Positions 44,064 through 53,390 of a stretch of 64,000 nucleotides of DNA are shown here, in pieces. The translations under genes and the position numbers were made by a program. The notes beneath the pieces were generated by a model that worked only from the letters and a program-made list of their open reading frames with translations, was not told where the DNA came from and did no database searches. Position 1 is the first letter of the stretch, and the number at the start of each line of letters is the position of its first letter. The DNA comes from Alcaligenes faecalis (GTDB lineage Bacteria > Pseudomonadota > Gammaproteobacteria > Burkholderiales > Burkholderiaceae_B), in contig NZ_CP031747.1 in NCBI RefSeq assembly GCF_005311025.1, positions 1,798,001 to 1,862,000 on the forward strand, in the 5' to 3' direction.

Positions 44064-45785
44064 ATGTCAGTTTCCACCAGCGCTGCGGATTTGTTGCAGC
44101 AACTGCGCTCTATTGTCGGCAACCCTCACGTCCTGACGGACGACCGCAGCACGCGTCGTTACCGCAAGGGCCATCGCACGGGTGAAGGCAAGGTATTGGC
44201 CGTTGTGCGGCCCGGAACGCTGCTGGAACAATGGCGCAGCCTGCAAGCCGCTGTCGCTGCCGATTGCATCGTGATCATGCAGGCGGCCAACACCGGCCTG
44301 ACAGGCGGCTCCACCCCCGACGGAGACGACTACGACCGCGACATCGTGCTGATGAACACCATGCGTCTGCAAGGCATACAAGTCATCAACGATGGCCAGC
44401 AAGTTGTCTGCCTGCCCGGTGCCACGCTGGACCGTCTGGAACAGACCCTGGCCCCGCTGGAGCGTGAACCCCACTCGGTAATTGGCTCCTCGTGTATCGG
44501 CGCCTCTGTGCTGGGCGGTGTTTGCAATAACTCCGGCGGTGCGCTGGTACGACGCGGCCCGGCCTACACGGAATTGACGCTGTACGCGCAAGTGCTGGAC
44601 GATGGCACCCTGCAACTGGTCAATCACCTGGGCATCAATCTGGGAGATACCCCGGAAGAAATTCTGAGCCGCCTGGAGCAAGGCAAATACAGTGTTGCGG
44701 ATATCATCAACGACCCGGAACGCAGGGCCAGCGACCCACGCTACGCCGACGATGTGCGCGATGTGGATGCCCAGACCCCGGCTCGTTTCAATGCCGACCC
44801 TTCGCGCCTGTATGAAGCCTCCGGCTCGGCCGGCAAGCTGTGCATTTTTGCCGTGCGTCTGGATACCTTTCCCAAAGAAGCCAGTACTGTTTTCTACATT
44901 GGCACCAATGACCCGGACGAGCTCACTGCCGTGCGCCGTCACCTGCTGACGGAACTGCCCCGCCTGCCCATTGCGGGCGAGTACATCCATCGCACCGCCT
45001 ACGATATTGGCGAGCAATACGGCAAAGACACCTTCTTGCTGATCGACCGTTTTGGTACCGCCAAAGTACCATCCGCCTTTGCCATGAAAAGCCGTGTGGA
45101 TGGCTTTTTTGAGCGCTTTGGCTGGCGCGGCGTCACTGATCGCGTAATCCAGGCCATCATGAACCGCCTGCCCAGCCACCTGCCGCCGCGCATGCGTGAA
45201 TGGCGCGACCGTTTCGAGCATCACCTGTTGCTGCGCGTCTCCAACGACACCGCGCAGGCCACGCGCGAATTTCTGAGCCAGCAATTTGAAGGCAGTCAGC
45301 AAGGTGCCTATTTCGAGTGCGATGCCGAAGAAGGTCGCAAAGCCTTTCTGCACCGTTTTGCCATTGCCGGTGCTGCCATCCGCTACCGCGAGGCGCACCC
45401 CGACAGCGTGGAAGATATTGTGGCGCTGGACATTGCCTTGCGCCGTAATGACAAGGAATGGGTGGAGCAACTGCCGGACGATATGGAAAAAGACATCGTC
45501 CACAAGCTCTATTACGGCCACTTCCTGTGCCACGTATTCCACCAGGACTACATCGTCAAAAAAGGCGTGGTTCCTCTGGATATGGAACACCGCATGTGGA
45601 AGTTGCTGGATGAACGCCGTGCCGAATACCCGGCCGAGCACAATGTCGGCCACCTCTACATCGCCAAACCTGCCCTGGCCGGCTTCTACCGCGAGCTGGA
45701 CCCGACCAACACCTTCAACCCTGGCATCGGCCACACCTCGCGCCGCAAATGGTGGAGTGTGTGCTGCGGCGGCAAACACGACTAG
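44064..45785 (+). CDS. dld: Quinone-dependent D-lactate dehydrogenase (Dld type)
   Basis: FAD enzyme of 573 residues. The N-terminal FAD (PCMH) domain includes VVRPGTLLEQW, NTGLTGGSTPDGDDYDRD and SSCIGASVLGGVCNNSGGALV; the central substrate and the membrane-anchoring domains follow, with a closing CGGKHD. The length is that of E. coli Dld (571). The ATG at 44064 is well placed after AGGAG (44051-44055). It follows lldD by 2 bp. It oxidises D-lactate to pyruvate at the inner membrane. Confidence 0.95.
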   Translation: MSVSTSAADLLQQLRSIVGNPHVLTDDRSTRRYRKGHRTGEGKVLAVVRPGTLLEQWRSLQAAVAADCIVIMQAANTGLTGGSTPDGDDYDRDIVLMNTMRLQGIQVINDGQQVVCLPGATLDRLEQTLAPLEREPHSVIGSSCIGASVLGGVCNNSGGALVRRGPAYTELTLYAQVLDDGTLQLVNHLGINLGDTPEEILSRLEQGKYSVADIINDPERRASDPRYADDVRDVDAQTPARFNADPSRLYEASGSAGKLCIFAVRLDTFPKEASTVFYIGTNDPDELTAVRRHLLTELPRLPIAGEYIHRTAYDIGEQYGKDTFLLIDRFGTAKVPSAFAMKSRVDGFFERFGWRGVTDRVIQAIMNRLPSHLPPRMREWRDRFEHHLLLRVSNDTAQATREFLSQQFEGSQQGAYFECDAEEGRKAFLHRFAIAGAAIRYREAHPDSVEDIVALDIALRRNDKEWVEQLPDDMEKDIVHKLYYGHFLCHVFHQDYIVKKGVVPLDMEHRMWKLLDERRAEYPAEHNVGHLYIAKPALAGFYRELDPTNTFNPGIGHTSRRKWWSVCCGGKHD

Positions 45786-45880
45786 CCCCCCTTTTCTTGA
45801 AGGTACTCACGGGCTGCAAGCCATTCCCTTGCTTGCAGCGCGGTCCGCCCCTTCAATAAACCGTCCTTCATGCAAACCAG

Positions 45881-45917
45881 CAGGCCCCCAAGCTCGACTT
45901 GGTGGGCCTGTTTTTTT
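45881..45917 (+). terminator. Terminator of the lactate operon
   Basis: CAGGCCCCCCAAG-type stem (45881-45892 with 45898-45910, one mismatch) and a 5-nt loop, followed by seven T residues. Confidence 0.88.
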
Positions 45918-45950
45918 GTGCACTGTGACAAACAGAACACAAAAATATTC

Positions 45951-46030
45951 TGCCGCCTTCCCTATTTAGTTTAATAGGTTCCACTAATTCAAAATTTAGA
46001 TTACATTATCGATAATGATTCTCAATACCT
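45951..46030 (+). repeat. Fur-box promoter module, copy 2
   Basis: The second copy of the module at 39934-40015: TATTTAGTTTAAT, CCACTAATT, TTACAT and GATAATGATTCTCAATACC in the same order and spacing. It sits directly before the siderophore ABC operon, so here its role as that operon's promoter is clear. Confidence 0.8.
46011..46029 (+). promoter_or_regulatory. Fur box, copy 2, before the siderophore operon
   Basis: GATAATGATTCTCAATACC matches the Fur consensus strongly, with the operon starting at 46080 about 50 bp downstream. Confidence 0.85.
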
Positions 46031-46079
46031 TATATTGAAGAGCCGAATTCTCCGGCTTTTTAGATACTTACCACCGCTC

Positions 46080-47867
46080 ATGACCACTCGTGAAACTGCT
46101 ACGGACGTGCGTAAAGAGCCTGGCCCCATCAGCCAGATCCTCAGCTCCATACGCTCACGTCTGATTGTTGCCGCCGTTCTGGCGGCCTTGGGTTCAATGC
46201 TGACCCTGGTGCCTTTGGCCGGAATCGCCCATATCGCCAAGCTGGCTTTGGGCAATACCCTGTCTGGCGAGCTGCAAGGCGATATAGGCTGGGCGGTGCT
46301 ATTGAGCATCATCAGCATGTTTGCAGGCCTGGCCCTGATCTCGGCAGGCGAGCTGCTAGCCCACCTGGCCGACAATCAGCTGACACGCGGTCTGCGTCTG
46401 AGTGCCGCCCAGAGGTTAGCCAAGGTGCCGCTAGGCTGGTTTACCGGTCAGGCTTCAGGTGAAGTGAAACAAGCCATGCAGGATGACATCGCCACCCTGC
46501 ACAGCCTGACCGCACACTTTTATACCTCGGTCGGCCGCGCCGTCGGTGCTATTGCGATCTCGGTGCTGTACCTGTTCGTCATGGACTGGCGTATGGCCAT
46601 CGTGGCTTTGCTGCCTTTCCCCGGTTTTTTCCTGTTCCTGCGCCACGCCATGAAAGCCAGCAGCGCGAACATGCAGGGCTTTGTCGAAAAGCTGGGCCGC
46701 TTGAATAGTGCCACCGTGGAATTTGTCAGCGGCATTCCCGTGGTCAAGGCCTTTGGTTCCAATGGGCAGGCACATGGCGGCTATAGCAAGGCCGTGGATG
46801 GCTTTGCCAACGCCTTTCTGAACTTTGCCCGCCCTTTGGTGGCCCGCATGGCTCACGCCCATGCCATGATCGCTCCAGTCACGGTTCTAGGTGTCGTGCT
46901 GATCTTCGGTGCCCTCTTCAGCTATTTGAACTGGATTGCCCCGGTAGACATTCTGCCCTTCGCCCTGGTGGCTCCCGGCATTTGCGCCCCCCTGCTTTTG
47001 CTGCATACCCTGCTACACGATCTGGGTGGCGCAACGGGTGCGGCACAGCGCGTACAAGCTTTGATGCAAACCCCCGTACTGGAACCGCTGAGCACTGATC
47101 AGCAACAAATCCCGGCAAGTCACGAAGTGCGGGTCGAAAACGTCAGCTATGCCTACGGCGAAGGCCATCAGGCACTCAGCAATATCAGCTTCACCCTGGA
47201 ACCGGGCACAGTCACCGCGATTGTGGGCTCTTCCGGTTCTGGAAAATCCACCATCGCCCGCCTGCTGCTGCGCTTTTTTGACCCCAGCGAAGGCCGCATT
47301 ACCCTGGGCGGAGCCGATCTACGCCTGATTGAATCCACCGAACTTTACCGCCGCATTGGCTTTGTGCTGCAAGAGGTGCGCCTGATCAATGCCAGCGTGC
47401 GCGAAAACATTGCGCTGGGCCGCCCCTCGGCCAGTCAGCAAGAGATTGAAGATGCCGCTCGCGCCGCCAATATTCACGACCGTATCTTGACCCTGCCTCG
47501 TGGCTACGACTCTGTCGTGGGTGAAGACGCCCAACTCTCGGGCGGCGAGCGTCAGCGCGTCAGCATTGCGCGCGCTGTCCTGCTGGACCCACCCATTCTG
47601 GTGCTGGACGAAGCCACCGCCGCTGCCGATGCCAGCAATGAAGTGGCTATTCAAGATGCTCTGTCACGCTTTGCCCAAGGTCGCACCTTGCTGGTCATTG
47701 CTCACCGCCTGGACACCATCATGCACGCGGATCACATTCTGGTGCTGGAAGACGGCGCGATTGTGGAGCAAGGCAATCACACCAGCCTGCTGGCTGAACA
47801 AGGCCGTTACGCACGACTCTGGACCCTGGGTGGCTACGACAACCGTTCCAAGGACACATCATGCTAA
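46080..47867 (+). CDS. Exporter-fold ABC transporter, TMD-NBD half 1 (IrtA/YbtP/BarA-like)
   Basis: Half-transporter of about 595 residues: six membrane helices, then an ATPase with Walker A GSSGSGKST, signature LSGGERQRVSIARA, Walker B LVLDEATAAAD and a switch His in IAHRLDTI. The start is uncertain: ATG 46080 is chosen, but no ribosome site is seen, and a TTG at 46035 is possible. It overlaps the next gene by 7 bp, which encodes its likely heterodimer partner. Comparable pairs are BarAB (acinetobactin export) and YbtPQ/IrtAB (ferric-siderophore uptake), so direction of transport cannot be decided. Confidence 0.88.
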   Translation: MTTRETATDVRKEPGPISQILSSIRSRLIVAAVLAALGSMLTLVPLAGIAHIAKLALGNTLSGELQGDIGWAVLLSIISMFAGLALISAGELLAHLADNQLTRGLRLSAAQRLAKVPLGWFTGQASGEVKQAMQDDIATLHSLTAHFYTSVGRAVGAIAISVLYLFVMDWRMAIVALLPFPGFFLFLRHAMKASSANMQGFVEKLGRLNSATVEFVSGIPVVKAFGSNGQAHGGYSKAVDGFANAFLNFARPLVARMAHAHAMIAPVTVLGVVLIFGALFSYLNWIAPVDILPFALVAPGICAPLLLLHTLLHDLGGATGAAQRVQALMQTPVLEPLSTDQQQIPASHEVRVENVSYAYGEGHQALSNISFTLEPGTVTAIVGSSGSGKSTIARLLLRFFDPSEGRITLGGADLRLIESTELYRRIGFVLQEVRLINASVRENIALGRPSASQQEIEDAARAANIHDRILTLPRGYDSVVGEDAQLSGGERQRVSIARAVLLDPPILVLDEATAAADASNEVAIQDALSRFAQGRTLLVIAHRLDTIMHADHILVLEDGAIVEQGNHTSLLAEQGRYARLWTLGGYDNRSKDTSC

Positions 47868-49627
47868 AGACCCTGATTCAGTTGCTGGGTACGGATGCCC
47901 CCATTTTCCGCCGCTATAGCTGGATGGCTGTCTTATACGGCCTGCTGTGCGGCCTGACCATGACTACCTTGGTCCCCGTTTTCACTCATCTGCTCAATGG
48001 CGAACCCAAACAAGCAGGCGGCTGGTTGCTGGTCCTGCTGCTAGGCGTGGCTGTCTGCTGGGCTTGGCGCCGCCATGTGGAGCAAGCAGGTGTAAATGTT
48101 GGGGCCGCCATCCTGCAAGGTGGCCGGCATCGTCTGGGCGAACATATCGCCCAACTGCCCGTAGGCTGGTTCTCCGCTCAAAACACCGCACGGCTGGGGC
48201 ACATCGTCACTCAAGGCATGATGTCGGTGGCCCAATTGCCTGCACACGTCTTCACCCCGCTGATCGCCGGAGTTGTGACGCCGCTTGTGCTGGTCGTGGC
48301 GCTGTTCACCCTGCATTGGCCGCTGGGTTTGATTGCCCTGATCGCGTTGCCTTTGCTGGCGGGTGTTCTGGCACTGACCGCCCATTTGGGACGCAAGGCT
48401 GATGATGCCTTCCAGGCCCACTTCGCCCATGCCAGCGAGCGCGTGGTGGAGTTTGCCCAAGCCCAATCCGTGCTGCGTGCCTTCAATGGCGAAGGCGGTG
48501 GCACCCGTCTGCTGGAGGACGCGATTGAACGCCAACACCAGGCGGGCAAGAAACTGATCTGGCAATCCACGGCCTCGGCGGTACTCAATGCCTGGGCCGT
48601 GCAAGCAGCCTTCGCGGCCTTGCTGATTGCCGCCACGCTTTTTCTAAACAGCCATACGGGTCTGGGCCTGAGCAGTGCAGAAGTCATCGCCGTCATCGTG
48701 TCCTTGCTGCTGAGCGCACGCTATATCGACTCCTTGCTGGAAGTGGCCAGCTACGGTGAAGTGCTGCGCGGTGCACGCGGCCAACTTGATGCGATTCAAG
48801 AACTGTTTGCCGTTCAGCCCCTGCCCGAGCCCGCTTCACCCCAAACTCCAAGCGACGGCTCGATTGTGCTGAACAATGTGCATTTCCGCTATGCCGCCGA
48901 CAAGCCCGATGTACTGAATGACGTCAGCCTGAACATTGCACCTGGCAGCATGATGGCCTTGATCGGGGAATCCGGCTCGGGCAAAACCACACTGGCTCGT
49001 CTGATTGCCCGCTTCTTTGATGTCAGCCAGGGCAGTGTCTCCATAGGAGGCGTGGATGTACGCCAGATCGGCAGCCCCGTACTGGCCACACAAATCAGCC
49101 AGATTTTCCAGGACGACTATCTGTTCGCAGGCAGCATTGCCGAGAACATACGCCTGGGAAAACCGGATGCAACCGAGTCCGAACTGATGGAAGCGGTAGA
49201 ACAAGCCGGTGTCAGCGAAATCATCGCGCGCTTGCCAGAAGGTCTGAACACAACGGTGGGCGAAGGCGGGGCCCGCCTGTCCGGGGGCGAGCGTCAACGC
49301 ATCGCCATTGCGCGCGCTCTGATCAAGAACGCCCCCATTTTGCTGGTGGACGAAGCCACTGCCGCACTGGATGCCGAAAACCAGGCAGCCATTGCCCAGG
49401 CCTTGGCCCGTCTGCGTGGCAAGCGCACCCTGATCGTGATTGCCCACCAGCTCTCTACGGTAGCCATGGCCGATCAAATCGTGGTGCTGGAGAACGGCCA
49501 AATTATCGAACAAGGCCCGCCGGCCCAACTGCGCGAAACCCAAGGCCGTTATACCCACTTCCTGAACCAGCGTCATGCCGCCAAAGGATGGCGTATTGCC
49601 ACCACAGCCCAGAATAACGGTGTGTGA
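47861..49627 (+). CDS. Exporter-fold ABC transporter, TMD-NBD half 2 (IrtB/YbtQ/BarB-like)
   Basis: Half-transporter of 588 residues with six helices (1-300) and an ATPase with Walker A GESGSGKTT, signature LSGGERQRIAIARA, Walker B LLVDEATAALD and a switch His in IAHQLSTV. Both halves look catalytically complete. It overlaps the first half by 7 bp and the next permease gene by one base, so translation is chained. It probably dimerises with the product of the preceding gene. Confidence 0.9.
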   Translation: MLKTLIQLLGTDAPIFRRYSWMAVLYGLLCGLTMTTLVPVFTHLLNGEPKQAGGWLLVLLLGVAVCWAWRRHVEQAGVNVGAAILQGGRHRLGEHIAQLPVGWFSAQNTARLGHIVTQGMMSVAQLPAHVFTPLIAGVVTPLVLVVALFTLHWPLGLIALIALPLLAGVLALTAHLGRKADDAFQAHFAHASERVVEFAQAQSVLRAFNGEGGGTRLLEDAIERQHQAGKKLIWQSTASAVLNAWAVQAAFAALLIAATLFLNSHTGLGLSSAEVIAVIVSLLLSARYIDSLLEVASYGEVLRGARGQLDAIQELFAVQPLPEPASPQTPSDGSIVLNNVHFRYAADKPDVLNDVSLNIAPGSMMALIGESGSGKTTLARLIARFFDVSQGSVSIGGVDVRQIGSPVLATQISQIFQDDYLFAGSIAENIRLGKPDATESELMEAVEQAGVSEIIARLPEGLNTTVGEGGARLSGGERQRIAIARALIKNAPILLVDEATAALDAENQAAIAQALARLRGKRTLIVIAHQLSTVAMADQIVVLENGQIIEQGPPAQLRETQGRYTHFLNQRHAAKGWRIATTAQNNGV

Positions 49628-50571
49628 TGCGAGCTAGATCTTTTGTGCTGTTATTTCTGATGCTCTGCAGCCTGTCTTTGCTGATAGGTGCACGGCAAAT
49701 CAGTTGGGCACAATTATGGAGTTTTTCAGGCGATGCCTGGCTGACACTGAGCGCCAGCCGCCTGCCCCGTCTGGCGGCGCTGGTCTTGAGTGGCATAGGC
49801 CTGTCTGTCTGCGGGGTGATCTTGCAGCACATTGTGCGCAATAAATTTGTGGAGCCAGCCACCTCGGGTGGGCTGGATGCCGCCAAGCTGGGTATTCTGA
49901 TCGCCCTGACTCTGGCCCCCACCAGCGGCACATTGGGCAAGCTGCTGTTTGCCCTCTTGTTCTGCTTTGCCTCCAGCCTGATCTTCATCGCTGTGGTACG
50001 CCGCATCCGCTTCAAGAACACCGTGCTGGTGCCGGTGATTGGGCTGATGTATGGAGGTGTGCTTAGCGCCATTGCCGAGTTCTATGCCTACCACCATCAA
50101 ATTCTGCAAAGCATGCAGGGCTGGATGCTGGGCGACTTTTCCAAGATCGTGCAGGGCAACTACGAAATCATTTATTTGATCCTGCCCATTGTGTTGCTCA
50201 CCTATCTGTATGCGCATCGCTTCACAGTGCTGGGCATGGGCGAAGGCATGGCCACCAGCCTGGGCCTGAACTATTCCGCCACCGTGGCCCTGGGTTTGAT
50301 ACTGGTCGCGGTTACCGTCTCGGCCACTGTTATTACCGTAGGGGCCATTCCCTTTATCGGCCTGGTCATCCCCAATCTGGTGGCGCTGCGCTATGGCGAC
50401 AATCTGGCTCGCACCTTGCCCATTGTGGCGCTGGGTGGTGCCAGCCTGCTGCTGGCTTGCGACATTCTGGGCCGCCTCATCATCTACCCTTTTGAAGTCC
50501 CTATTGGCCTGACCGCAGGCGGCGTGGGTGGCCTGCTGTTTCTGTTCCTGATCTTCTGGAGGAACCGATGA
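49627..50571 (+). CDS. Ferric-siderophore ABC permease (FecCD type, BauD/FatD-like)
   Basis: Permease of 314 residues with about nine or ten helices. The FecCD signature RLPRLAALVLSGIGLSVCGVIL is followed by a variable loop, and the cytoplasmic motif SLGLNYSATVALG with the end segment FIGLVIPNLVALRYG are typical. The ATG at 49627 overlaps the previous stop by one base. It forms a heterodimer with the next gene product and moves ferric siderophore into the cytoplasm. Confidence 0.93.
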   Translation: MRARSFVLLFLMLCSLSLLIGARQISWAQLWSFSGDAWLTLSASRLPRLAALVLSGIGLSVCGVILQHIVRNKFVEPATSGGLDAAKLGILIALTLAPTSGTLGKLLFALLFCFASSLIFIAVVRRIRFKNTVLVPVIGLMYGGVLSAIAEFYAYHHQILQSMQGWMLGDFSKIVQGNYEIIYLILPIVLLTYLYAHRFTVLGMGEGMATSLGLNYSATVALGLILVAVTVSATVITVGAIPFIGLVIPNLVALRYGDNLARTLPIVALGGASLLLACDILGRLIIYPFEVPIGLTAGGVGGLLFLFLIFWRNR

Positions 50572-51509
50572 AACGGCAACATCTGGTCTGGATCCTGTTG
50601 CTGGTACTGGCACTGAGCTTTGTGTTCTATCGCTCCGGCCTGGACTTCGACTACATCATCCCCAAACGACTGAACCGCTTGGCGGCTATGGTGATTGGCG
50701 GCATCTGCATTGCCTGGTCCTCGATTATTTTTCAGACCATTACCGGCAACCGGATTCTGACGCCCGCCATCATGGGATACGAAGCGGTTTACCTGCTATT
50801 CCAGTCCCTGCTGATTTTGCTGCTGGGCACACAAAGCCTGGTGATGCTGGGCGCCAATGGCAATGTGGTGCTGTCCATTGTGCTGATGCTGGCCTACTCG
50901 CTGGCAATCCATCACTGGCTGTTTCGCCAGGGCAAGAACAATGTGTATTTCCTGCTGCTGATGGGGCTGGTGTTGACCATGATCATCAGCACCTTCACCC
51001 AGTTTGTGCAGCTAAAGATCAGCCCCGGCGAGTTCTCCATTTTGCTGGGTTTTAGCCAGGCGTCCTTTAACCGGGCCGAGCCCCTACAACTGCTGATTTC
51101 CGCCCTTCTGGTGGGGGGCATTTGCCTGGGCAGCCTGCGCAGCTTGCCCACGCTGGACGTGCTGTCTTTGGGCCGTGAGCAAGCCATTTCTTTAGGTGTC
51201 GACTATCGCGGTACCGTGCGCATCCAGCTGGCACTGATTGCTGCCCTGGTGGCTATTTCGACCAGCCTGCTCGGGCCCACTGCCTTCATGGGGATTTTTG
51301 TAGCCAACACCAGCTATGCGCTGGCCCGCAGCTTCCGACACCGAATCACGCTGCCGCTAGGCTGCGCCATCGCCATCGTCATGTTTTTGCTGGCACAGAT
51401 AGCGGTGGAACACATTTTCAATTACCGCACGACCGTCGGGATACTCGTCAACCTGGTGTGTGGCGCGTACTTTCTGGGACTGATGGTTCGTACCCGAGGC
51501 ACAGCATGA
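50568..51509 (+). CDS. Ferric-siderophore ABC permease (FecCD type, BauC/FatC-like)
   Basis: Permease of 313 residues, about ten helices. IPKRLNRLAAMVIGGICIAWSSIIFQ is the FecCD signature (given here in two parts of one helix pair), and LGREQAISLGVDYRGTVRIQ is the ATPase-contact loop. It overlaps both neighbours by 4 bp. The split into two different permeases, and the order D-C, match the bau/fat/vct class of catechol-hydroxamate siderophore systems. Confidence 0.93.
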   Translation: MKRQHLVWILLLVLALSFVFYRSGLDFDYIIPKRLNRLAAMVIGGICIAWSSIIFQTITGNRILTPAIMGYEAVYLLFQSLLILLLGTQSLVMLGANGNVVLSIVLMLAYSLAIHHWLFRQGKNNVYFLLLMGLVLTMIISTFTQFVQLKISPGEFSILLGFSQASFNRAEPLQLLISALLVGGICLGSLRSLPTLDVLSLGREQAISLGVDYRGTVRIQLALIAALVAISTSLLGPTAFMGIFVANTSYALARSFRHRITLPLGCAIAIVMFLLAQIAVEHIFNYRTTVGILVNLVCGAYFLGLMVRTRGTA

Positions 51510-52282
51510 TTACGATCAATCAGCTCTCCAAACACTACAAGAACAAGACCGTGCTTTCCAAGGTCAGCACACAGTTCCCCGCCGGACAGCTCAGCTCCCT
51601 GATCGGCCCCAATGGTGCCGGTAAAACCACCTTGCTGATGAGCATTGCCCGCTTGCTGGAGGCCGACGAAGGCCAGATCCAGCTGGACGGCCGCAACATT
51701 GCGGATATACGTATTGCCGACTATGCGCGCCGGGTGGCCACCTTGCGCCAATCTCCTGATTTCAATCTGCGCCTGACCGTGGAAGAACTGGTCGCCTTTG
51801 GCCGCTTCCCCTATAGCCGCGGCGTGCTGACGGATGAAGATCAACAAGCCATCTCCGACGCTATTCAGTTTCTATCGCTGGAACCCTTGCGCCAGTCCTA
51901 TCTGGACGAGTTGAGCGGCGGTCAGCGACAGATGGCTTTTCTGGCCATGACCATTGCCCAGCAAACGGATTATTTGCTGCTGGATGAGCCGCTGAACAAT
52001 CTGGACATCAAGCACGCCGTTCAGATCATGCGCGCCTTGCGACGGCTCTGTGACGAGTACGGCCGCACCGTGATTCTGGTGGTGCATGACATCAACTTTG
52101 CCGCCAACTATTCCGATCACATTGTGGCCATGAAAAACGGTGCGCTGTACTGCGCAGGACCGGTGTCAGAGGTCATCACGCAAGCACGGCTGACCGAACT
52201 TTATGGCCTGGATTTCGAGATTACGCACAGCGAGCGTGGCCGCCTGTGCAATTACTTCACCCCATCAGGAGAACTAGCATGA
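51506..52282 (+). CDS. Ferric-siderophore ABC ATPase (BauE/FatE-like)
   Basis: ATPase of 258 residues: Walker A GPNGAGKTT, Q-loop LRQSPDFNLRLTVEELVAFGR, signature LSGGQRQMAFLAM, Walker B LLLDEPLNNLD and switch His in VVHDINFA. The FecE subgroup is indicated by VEELVAFGRFPYSRG. The start at 51506 overlaps the permease stop by 4 bp; a longer frame from 51458 lies inside the permease gene. It drives the permease pair. Confidence 0.94.
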   Translation: MITINQLSKHYKNKTVLSKVSTQFPAGQLSSLIGPNGAGKTTLLMSIARLLEADEGQIQLDGRNIADIRIADYARRVATLRQSPDFNLRLTVEELVAFGRFPYSRGVLTDEDQQAISDAIQFLSLEPLRQSYLDELSGGQRQMAFLAMTIAQQTDYLLLDEPLNNLDIKHAVQIMRALRRLCDEYGRTVILVVHDINFAANYSDHIVAMKNGALYCAGPVSEVITQARLTELYGLDFEITHSERGRLCNYFTPSGELA

Positions 52283-53283
52283 TCGCCAAACACAGATACG
52301 GGCTGATAGCCCTGTTTGTGGCCGCCAGCTTTGCCTTGCAAGGCTGCGAGAAAAAGACCCAGGCAGCGGCGGAAACCCCGGCACCGCAAGCCGCCGTCAG
52401 CCCGCAGGCCAGTGCCCGCTATGAACCGATTGTGGTCGAACACAAGCTGGGTTCGACACGCATCGAAAAATTGCCGCAACGCATCGTGGCACTGGACATG
52501 AACGAAGTGGATTTTCTGGATGCCTTGGATGTCCCGGTGGTGGGCATGCCCAAAGACTTCATCCCGGCATTCCTGCACAAGTATAAAAACGCCCCTGAAA
52601 TCCAGGACACCGGCGCAATTGTGCAACCCAATGTGGAACAGGTGTACGCCGCCAAACCGGACCTGATTCTGATCACCTCCTTGCAAGCCAATCACTACAA
52701 GGAACTGAGCCAGATCGCCCCCACCATTCACTTTGACGTGGATTACCGCGATAGTCAGGTCAACCACATTGAAGTCATCAAGAATCACCTGCTGACTCTG
52801 GGCTCGATTTTCAAGAAAGAAGAGTTGGCCCAACAAAAAGTGGCCGAGCTGGATGCCAAAGTCGCCCAGGCCAAAGAAATCACCCAGGATCGTCCTGAAA
52901 AAGCCCTGATTGTTCTGCATAACAACGGCTCGTTCAGCTCCTTCGGGGTGCAGTCCCGCTACGGTTTTGTATTCAATGCGCTGGGCGTACAGCCTGCCAG
53001 CCCGACGGTAGAAACCGGCCTGCACGGACAGCCTGTTTCCAGCGAGTTCATCCAGCAAGCCAATCCGGACATCATTTACATCATCGACCGTACCGCCGTC
53101 ATGGAACGTCGCCCTGCCCTGAACGCCCACAGCCTGAGCAACCCGCTGCTGCGTGAAACCAAAGCCTGGCAAAACGGCCGTGTGGTATTTGCCAATGCCG
53201 AAGCTTGGTACGTAACTGCCGCCAGTGTCACCTCGCTGAAATTGATTATTGATGACGTGATCAAAGCCTACCAACAACCATGA
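52279..53283 (+). CDS. Siderophore-binding lipoprotein (BauB/FatB/CeuE-like)
   Basis: Binding protein of 334 residues. A lipobox (ALQGC, Cys near residue 18) anchors it to the inner membrane from the periplasmic side. After a Pro/Ala linker the class III fold follows, with RIVALDMNEVDFLDALDVPVVGMP, IVQPNVEQVYAAKPDLILI and a closing NAEAWYVTAASVTSLKLIIDDV. ATG 52279 has AGGAG close upstream and overlaps the ATPase gene by 4 bp. It delivers the ferric siderophore to the permeases. Confidence 0.93.
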   Translation: MIAKHRYGLIALFVAASFALQGCEKKTQAAAETPAPQAAVSPQASARYEPIVVEHKLGSTRIEKLPQRIVALDMNEVDFLDALDVPVVGMPKDFIPAFLHKYKNAPEIQDTGAIVQPNVEQVYAAKPDLILITSLQANHYKELSQIAPTIHFDVDYRDSQVNHIEVIKNHLLTLGSIFKKEELAQQKVAELDAKVAQAKEITQDRPEKALIVLHNNGSFSSFGVQSRYGFVFNALGVQPASPTVETGLHGQPVSSEFIQQANPDIIYIIDRTAVMERRPALNAHSLSNPLLRETKAWQNGRVVFANAEAWYVTAASVTSLKLIIDDVIKAYQQP

Positions 53284-53390
53284 TCTAACGGTTTTTACAC
53301 GGGCAAATAGACAGTAACGCGACTCAATCCAATTTCTATTTGCCTTAATCAAAGCAAAGAAACACACCCCGCTACATAAAGGAAACTGGC

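Noticed and set aside
44067-45779. A 570-codon open frame antisense to dld
   Set aside because: It mirrors dld almost exactly, and dld has a full set of family motifs. High-GC third positions explain the long shadow.
39934-46030. Lactate operon as a transposon bounded by direct repeats
   Set aside because: The flanking copies are functional-looking promoters with only partial identity. No transposase, integrase or target duplication is visible.
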